Positions 9,263-13,711 of a stretch of DNA of 13,711 nt are shown piece after piece. The first letter of the stretch is position 1. The number at the start of each line of letters is the position of its first letter. Under the pieces are notes generated by a model. It did not search any database. It saw only the letters and a program-made list of their open reading frames with translations, and was not told the origin of the DNA. The DNA comes from Pseudomonadota bacterium (GTDB lineage: Bacteria; Desulfobacterota; Desulfovibrionia; Desulfovibrionales; Desulfovibrionaceae), in contig JAEXRD010000127.1 of assembly GCA_023438245.1 (NCBI GenBank), positions 1 through 13,711 on the forward strand, given 5' to 3'. The translations under genes and the position numbers were made by a program.

Positions 9263-9291
9263 TTTACACGCGCCCCCCGTGGCGTTACCAA
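9263..9291. promoter_or_regulatory. Candidate shared divergent promoter for asnB and the TauE gene
   Basis: Two hexamers 17 bases apart can be read as a sigma70-type promoter on either strand. On the minus strand TTGGTA (9286-9291) is the -35 box and TGTAAA (9263-9268) the -10 box, four of six matches each, giving an asnB leader of about 38 bases. On the plus strand TTTACA (9263-9268, five of six) is the -35 box and TACCAA (9286-9291, three of six) the -10 box, giving a leader of about 100 bases for the permease gene. The plus-strand reading is the weaker. Confidence 0.35.
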
Positions 9292-9311
9292 GGGCGGCGA
9301 GTTTGCGCGCC

Positions 9312-9328
9312 GGCCGAGGCGCTCGGCC
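9312..9328 (+). other. Leader hairpin upstream of the TauE permease gene
   Basis: A perfect 7-bp stem (GGCCGAG/CTCGGCC) with a GCG loop lies about 70 bases before the permease start. No T-run follows, so it is not an intrinsic terminator. If transcription starts near 9298 it would sit in the 5' leader. Function unknown; GC-rich sequence produces such stems easily. Confidence 0.35.
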
Positions 9329-9395
9329 CTCCGGCGACGGGGGGTTCTCCGGCCCGCGCAACGCACACCAGCGCAACCACCCCGGAGGTCCCCCC

Positions 9396-10199
9396 ATGCT
9401 TACCGCCTGGCTTCTCTACGCCTTCACCGGCGCCTTCGCCGGAGTCCTGGCCGGACTCCTGGGCGTGGGCGGCGGCCTGGTCATCGTGCCCATGCTGAAC
9501 ATCGCCTTCGGCATCCTGGCGCTGCCCGCCCAGTACATCCAGCACCTGGCCCTGGGCACCTCGCTGGCCTCCATCATGTTCACCAGCGTGTCCAGCCTGC
9601 GCGCGCACCACCAGCGCGGGGCCGTGATCTGGCCCGTGGTCAAGGCCATCACCCCGGGCATCCTGGCGGGCACCTTCCTGGGCACCAAGCTGGCCTCGGC
9701 GCTCTCCAGCCGCTTCCTCACCGGCTTCTTCGTCTGCTTTTTGTACTACGTGGCCGCGCAGATGCTGCTGAACATCAAGCCCAAGGCCAGCAGGCAGATC
9801 CCCGGCGCGGCGGGCATGTTCGGCGCGGGCGGCGTCATCGGCGGCGTGTCGGCCCTGGTGGGCATCGGCGGCGGCACCCTCTCGGTGCCCTTCCTGACCT
9901 GGTGCAACGTGCAGCTGCACACCTGCATCGGCACCAGCGCGGCCATCGGCTTCCCCATCGCCGTGGCCGGGGCCGCCGGATACTACGTCAACGGCCTCTC
10001 CGCCGACCTGCCCGGCCTGTCCGAGGGCTACGCCGGGTTCATCTACCTCCCGGCGCTCATCGGCGTGGCCGCGGTGAGCATCCTCACCGCTCCCCTGGGC
10101 GCCAGGCTGGCCCACAGCCTGCCCGTGGGCAAGCTCAAGAAGATCTTCGCCGGGCTGCTCATCATCATGGCCAGCAAGATGCTCTACAGCCTGCTCTAG
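9396..10199 (+). CDS. TauE/SafE family membrane permease (probable anion exporter)
   Basis: A 267-residue inner-membrane protein of the TauE/SafE (formerly DUF81) family, whose characterised members export sulfite or organosulfur anions. Hydrophobic segments span nearly the whole length, about eight helices in two similar halves. Each half carries the family glycine motif: LLGVGGG at 21-27 followed by VIVP, and LVGIGGG at 154-160 followed by LSVP. The paired LALGTSLAS and TCIGTSAAI segments are also seen. The frame is open far upstream, but ATG at 9396 starts the first helix and has a GGAGG site 7 bases upstream, so the longer versions are rejected. It is divergent from the glycan genes, transcribed alone, and closed by a strong terminator. 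Sulfite export would suit a sulfate reducer, but the substrate cannot be read from the sequence. Confidence 0.9.
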   Translation: MLTAWLLYAFTGAFAGVLAGLLGVGGGLVIVPMLNIAFGILALPAQYIQHLALGTSLASIMFTSVSSLRAHHQRGAVIWPVVKAITPGILAGTFLGTKLASALSSRFLTGFFVCFLYYVAAQMLLNIKPKASRQIPGAAGMFGAGGVIGGVSALVGIGGGTLSVPFLTWCNVQLHTCIGTSAAIGFPIAVAGAAGYYVNGLSADLPGLSEGYAGFIYLPALIGVAAVSILTAPLGARLAHSLPVGKLKKIFAGLLIIMASKMLYSLL

Positions 10200-10228
10200 C
10201 CCCGCAGCGCCCCCGAAACCAGCCCACG

Positions 10229-10265
10229 CCGCCGCCCGGAGCCTCCCTCCCGGCGGCGGTTTTTT
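10229..10265 (+). terminator. Rho-independent terminator of the TauE gene
   Basis: An 8-bp GC stem (CCGCCGCC at 10229-10236 with GGCGGCGG at 10252-10259) continues after one C-C mismatch with a 4-bp inner stem (GGAG/CTCC) and a 5-base loop. Six T residues follow at 10260-10265. It starts 30 bases after the permease stop and separates that gene from the kinase. Confidence 0.9.
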
Positions 10266-10287
10266 CTGTCTCGGCGCGCCCATGCCG

Positions 10288-10328
10288 TTGCCACCCGGCC
10301 CAAAGCGTGGCATACCATCATCCGGTAT
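10288..10328 (+). promoter_or_regulatory. Weak promoter candidate and inverted repeat before the kinase gene
   Basis: TTGCCA (10288-10293) is a fair -35 box. Possible -10 boxes are CATACC at 17 bases or TACCAT at 19 bases, both poor. An inverted repeat ATACC (10312-10316) / GGTAT (10324-10328) with a 7-base centre overlaps the -10 region and could be an operator. I saw no good sigma54 GG/GC pair. The strong terminator just upstream means the kinase gene needs its own promoter in this gap. Confidence 0.25.
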
Positions 10329-10371
10329 CGTCCCCCATAAGCGGTCACCCTGAACCCCGAGGTCAAGCGCC

Positions 10372-13300
10372 ATGCGCGATCTGGCCCGACTGTTGAGCGA
10401 GAGCGAAGGCTGGCTCCTGGCGCGCGTGCTGCGCTATGCCCAGGAGCGCGGCTTCGCCCACCACACCACCGCCCAGCGCATGGATTGGCGCGCCTCCATT
10501 TCCGGCCTCACCCAGGCCCTGCTGGCGGCCATCCCCGCCGGGCCGGAAGGCGTGGAGATGGGGCCCGACGACATCCTGATGCAGAGCCCGGCCACGGCCT
10601 TCGCCGTGGAGGCCGCGCGCAGGCACCGCGCGCGCGGGGTGGAGCTGGGCCTGTTCCTGGGCCTGCTCTCCTACTACCGGCAGGGCTTCCTGGACCTGGT
10701 CTGGGAGGCCGGGCTGGAGGACAGGCCCGGCGCGCTGCGCTTCGTCACCCGCTTTTTCGACCGCGTGGCCACGGGCATCGCCGTGGAGTGGAGCTCCCAC
10801 GGGGAGAACGCCCGGATGGTGGAGCTCCGCAGCCTCAACGTGCAGGCCGTGGCGGAGAAGAACCGCTACCGCACGGTGTTCGACGCCCTGCCCGATCCGG
10901 CCGTGTTCGTGGGCCAGGGGGGCGAGGTGCTGGGCATGAACGAGGCCTGCCGGAGCTGGCTGGGCGACTGGTTCGAGGGGCTGCTGACCAGCCCGGGGGC
11001 CAGCCGGGCCACCGAGCTGCTGCCCTGGCTGGCCCAGGACATCACAGCCGCCCTGGCCGGCCAGGGAAGCCAGGGGGGCCAAACGGGACAGGCCGACGCC
11101 GCCCCGCTCGCGGACAGGGACATCCTCTCCGCCAGGGGCCAGCGCCGCGTGGTGCGCGCGCGCATCCGCCAGCTGCGCGACGCGGCGGACGGCGTCACCG
11201 GCCTGGTGGTGCTCGTCACCGACGTCACCGACCTCACCCGCGCCCAGGAGGACCGCGCGGCCATCGACGGCCAGTTGCGCGCGCGCCTGCGCGAGATCAG
11301 CAGCCTGGCCGAGCTGGACGCCATCCTGGACAACCCCGCCCTGGACCTGGAGGAGGCCCTGGCCCAGGCGGCCCAGGCCATCCCGCGCGGGTTCGACGAC
11401 TGCTGCCCGCTCACGGCGCGCATCGAGCTGGACGGGCGCGCCCATGGCCGGGTGATCGCCAGCCCGGAGCAGAACGAGCCGCCCTGCCTGCTCCAGAACA
11501 TGACGCTCTCCGGCCAGCCGCGCGCCAGCGTGGCCATCTGCGGCGAAAAAACCCCGGACGAGGGCGCCGCGCACCTGGCCAGCGTGGGCACGCTGCTGGC
11601 CAAGGCGCTGGAGGCCCGGCTGGCCAAGGGCGAGCTGGCCCAGTCCGAGAAGCTCTTCCGCGAATTTTTCGACAACGCCGCCGACGCCATCCTCATCCAC
11701 GACGTGGAGGGCGTGGTGCTGGACGCCAACAAGGGCTCGGGCATCTGGCTCAACCAGCCCACCGAGGCCCTGCGCGGCCAGAACCTCATGGCCTGGCTGG
11801 ACGCGGCCGACCACGAGATCGCCAGAAACCGCTTCCGCGATGCCCAGCGCGGCACAACCGCCGTGTTCCAGGTCACCCTGCGCCGCCGCGACGGCTTCAG
11901 CATCCCCGTGGAGGTCCTGAGCCAGGGCATCGAGTACCAGGGCAGGCAGGTGGTGGTCAGCAGCGGGCGCAACATCTCCGCCCGGCTCGCGGCCCAGAAC
12001 GAGATCGAGCGCAGGCTGGCCATGGAGGAGATGGTGGCGGGCATCTCCAGCCGCATCATCAACTCCTCCGCCGAGGGCATGGAGGCGGCCATCACCAGCA
12101 GCCTGGGCGACCTGTGCGCCTTCGTGGGCATGCCCAGGGCCGGGGTGTTCCTGCTGGACGGACGCGGCGGCTACCGCCTGGCGCACCAGTGGCGGGCCGC
12201 TGGCCTGGCCCCGCTGCCCCCGGCCATACGCCGCATCTCGCGCACCGGCGCGCCCTGGCTTACCGAGCGCATCGCCGCCCGCGAGCGCGTGTTCATCCGC
12301 GACGTGGGCCACATGCCCCCGGCCGGGCGCAAGGAAAAAGCCCTGTTCACACGCCTGGGCCTCAAGAGCCTGGCCGCCGCGCCCATGCTGGTGGCCGACC
12401 GCCTGCTGGGCGTGCTGGCCGTGGCCTCCGACGCGCCCCTGGACGCCGCCCGGCTCTCCGGATCGCCGCTTCTGGACCAGATGGCCCTGCTGCTGGGCAA
12501 CGCGCTGGAGAAGCTGCGCGTGAGCGAGGCCCTGCGCGCGAGCGAGGGCCTGTCCTCCGCGGTCATCGAGTCGCTCTCGGCCAACATCTGCGTGCTGGAC
12601 AAGCACGGCGTGGTGACCCGCGTGAACCGGCAGTGGAGCGCCTTCGCCCGCGACAACGCCCCTGTGGGCGGGCTGGTGGAGGGGCCGGGGGCGGACTACC
12701 TGGCGGCCTGCCGCCAGGCCGCGGCCCGGGGCGAACCCCTGGCCGCCCGGGCCGAGGAGGGCATCCGCAGCGTGCTGGAGGGCCGGGCCGCCAGCTTCCG
12801 CATGGAATACCCCAGCAGCCCCGACGAACCCCGGCGCTGGTACGCCATGCAGGCCACGCCCGTGGCCGGACGCAGGCGCGGGGGCGTGGTCATCGCCCAC
12901 CGCGACATCACCGAGGCCGCCCTGGCCCTGCAGAAGCTCAGCCAAAGCGAGGAGCGCTTCCGCGTCATCGTGGAGAACGCCCACGAGGCCGTGCTGCACG
13001 TGGACGGCGCCGGGCGCATCCTCTACGCCAACCCGCGCGTGCAGACCATGTTCGGCTACGGCCCGGAGGAGATGGTGGGCAAGGACATCCCCCACTACCT
13101 GGACCCCGAGGACGTGCCGCTGTTGCACCAGAAGCTCAAGCGCCGCCGCCAGGGCATCTCCGAGCAGTACGAGCTGCGCTTCCGCCACAAGAGCGGCAAG
13201 CGCATCTGGACCATGATCAACGCCTCGCCGCTGAGCGGGTCGGGGGGCGAGGTCACCGGCTCCATCGGCATGGTCACGGACATCACCGACCGCATCCGCG

Positions 13301-13711
13301 CCGCCGAGCGGCTGAAGAAGAACGAGACCAAGTACCGCACCCTCATGGAGGCCATGCAGGAGGGCCTGGTAACCCTGCGCCGCGATGGCCGCATCACCTT
13401 CGCCAACGCCCAGTTCGGCACCATGCTGGGCGTCTCCGGCATCGGCCTGGTGGGCAGGCAGGTGCGGGAGTTCCTGGTGCCGGAGAGCGTGGCGCTCATG
13501 GAGCGCATCCTCTCCACCGCGGAGCACTGGACCGGCGGGGCCGAGGAGCTGCTGTGGACCCACAGCTCGGGCAGGCGCGTGTACAGCCTGGTTTCGCCCT
13601 CGGCCATGCACGACGAGGGCGGCCGGGCCACGGGCATCTTCGCCGTGGTCACGGACACCACCGAGCGCAAGGGGCTGGAAAGCCAGCTGCTGCACTCCCA
13701 GAAGCTGGAGG
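10372..13711 (+). CDS. Multi-PAS/GAF sensor histidine kinase, 3' end outside window
   Basis: The first 1113 codons of a sensor kinase. An N-terminal helical domain (about 1-160) contains EAARRHRARGVELGLFLGLL. PAS follows at about 164-295, with a low-complexity GQGSQGGQTGQ insert. Next come a weak GAF-like part at 325-420, PAS at 424-545, GAF at 552-715, PAS at 724-855, PAS at 860-980 and PAS at 984-1095. Each PAS ends in a typical D-I/V/T-T-(D/E) turn, such as TDITDR and TDTTER. The last visible residues, ESQLLHSQKLE, are the usual opening of a HisKA helix, so the phospho-acceptor histidine and ATPase domain lie just beyond the edge. No membrane segment or signal peptide is seen, so it probably senses cytoplasmic cues; no ligand can be named. 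ATG at 10372 has a GAGGT site 8 bases upstream and an in-frame TGA at 10351, which excludes earlier starts. A receiver domain beyond the edge is possible. Confidence 0.9.
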   Translation, partial: MRDLARLLSESEGWLLARVLRYAQERGFAHHTTAQRMDWRASISGLTQALLAAIPAGPEGVEMGPDDILMQSPATAFAVEAARRHRARGVELGLFLGLLSYYRQGFLDLVWEAGLEDRPGALRFVTRFFDRVATGIAVEWSSHGENARMVELRSLNVQAVAEKNRYRTVFDALPDPAVFVGQGGEVLGMNEACRSWLGDWFEGLLTSPGASRATELLPWLAQDITAALAGQGSQGGQTGQADAAPLADRDILSARGQRRVVRARIRQLRDAADGVTGLVVLVTDVTDLTRAQEDRAAIDGQLRARLREISSLAELDAILDNPALDLEEALAQAAQAIPRGFDDCCPLTARIELDGRAHGRVIASPEQNEPPCLLQNMTLSGQPRASVAICGEKTPDEGAAHLASVGTLLAKALEARLAKGELAQSEKLFREFFDNAADAILIHDVEGVVLDANKGSGIWLNQPTEALRGQNLMAWLDAADHEIARNRFRDAQRGTTAVFQVTLRRRDGFSIPVEVLSQGIEYQGRQVVVSSGRNISARLAAQNEIERRLAMEEMVAGISSRIINSSAEGMEAAITSSLGDLCAFVGMPRAGVFLLDGRGGYRLAHQWRAAGLAPLPPAIRRISRTGAPWLTERIAARERVFIRDVGHMPPAGRKEKALFTRLGLKSLAAAPMLVADRLLGVLAVASDAPLDAARLSGSPLLDQMALLLGNALEKLRVSEALRASEGLSSAVIESLSANICVLDKHGVVTRVNRQWSAFARDNAPVGGLVEGPGADYLAACRQAAARGEPLAARAEEGIRSVLEGRAASFRMEYPSSPDEPRRWYAMQATPVAGRRRGGVVIAHRDITEAALALQKLSQSEERFRVIVENAHEAVLHVDGAGRILYANPRVQTMFGYGPEEMVGKDIPHYLDPEDVPLLHQKLKRRRQGISEQYELRFRHKSGKRIWTMINASPLSGSGGEVTGSIGMVTDITDRIRAAERLKKNETKYRTLMEAMQEGLVTLRRDGRITFANAQFGTMLGVSGIGLVGRQVREFLVPESVALMERILSTAEHWTGGAEELLWTHSSGRRVYSLVSPSAMHDEGGRATGIFAVVTDTTERKGLESQLLHSQKLE

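Noticed and set aside
5844..9395. Long plus-strand frame leading into the permease gene
   Set aside because: It runs antisense through pglC, the GT4 gene and asnB with low-complexity composition. The permease proper starts at 9396 with its own ribosome site.
10309..10328. Sigma54-type promoter before the kinase gene
   Set aside because: TGGCA is present but the required GC dinucleotide at the -12 distance is missing.
10363..13695. Uninterrupted 1110-residue open frame on the minus strand
   Set aside because: It is antisense to the PAS/GAF kinase, whose plus-strand translation has clear domains. The minus frame is rich in His, Gly, Ala and Gln without recognisable domains, as expected from GC-biased codons.

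Overview
The window comes from a very GC-rich chromosome (roughly 70% G+C by eye, strong G/C preference at third codon positions). It most likely belongs to a deltaproteobacterium of the Desulfovibrio group (Desulfobacterota). This is an inference from the base composition, the Campylobacter-like bacillosamine genes known from some Desulfovibrio, and a PAS/GAF-rich histidine kinase whose N-terminal helical domain resembles, from memory, kinases of sulfate reducers. No rRNA or other taxonomic marker is present.

Positions 231-9218 hold seven genes on the minus strand, read from 9218 down to 231: asparagine-synthetase-like amidotransferase, PglA-like glycosyltransferase, PglC-like phosphoglycosyl transferase, an ArnB-like aminotransferase, PglD acetyltransferase, PglE aminotransferase and PglF dehydratase. 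PglF, PglE and PglD together should convert UDP-GlcNAc to UDP-N,N'-diacetylbacillosamine. PglC would load the phospho-sugar onto undecaprenyl phosphate at the inner membrane, and the GT4 enzyme would add the second sugar. The order A-C-D-E-F on one strand is that of the Campylobacter jejuni N-glycosylation (pgl) locus. Here an extra aminotransferase sits between C and D, and an amidotransferase stands where C. jejuni has the oligosaccharyltransferase gene pglB. No oligosaccharyltransferase, flippase or polymerase gene lies in the window, so whether the glycan goes to protein or to surface polysaccharide cannot be decided here. A good sigma70-type promoter in front of pglD suggests the D-E-F part can be transcribed on its own.

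Positions 9219-9395 form a divergent intergenic region in which one pair of hexamers can be read as a promoter on both strands. It is followed on the plus strand by a TauE/SafE permease gene (9396-10199) with a convincing intrinsic terminator.

From 10372 to the right edge runs the first 1113 codons of a large cytoplasmic multi-PAS/GAF sensor histidine kinase. The window stops exactly where its HisKA dimerisation helix begins.

Positions 1-230 contain no gene I can support. They hold GC-rich hairpins downstream of pglF. The long open frames antisense to the real genes are by-products of the base composition.
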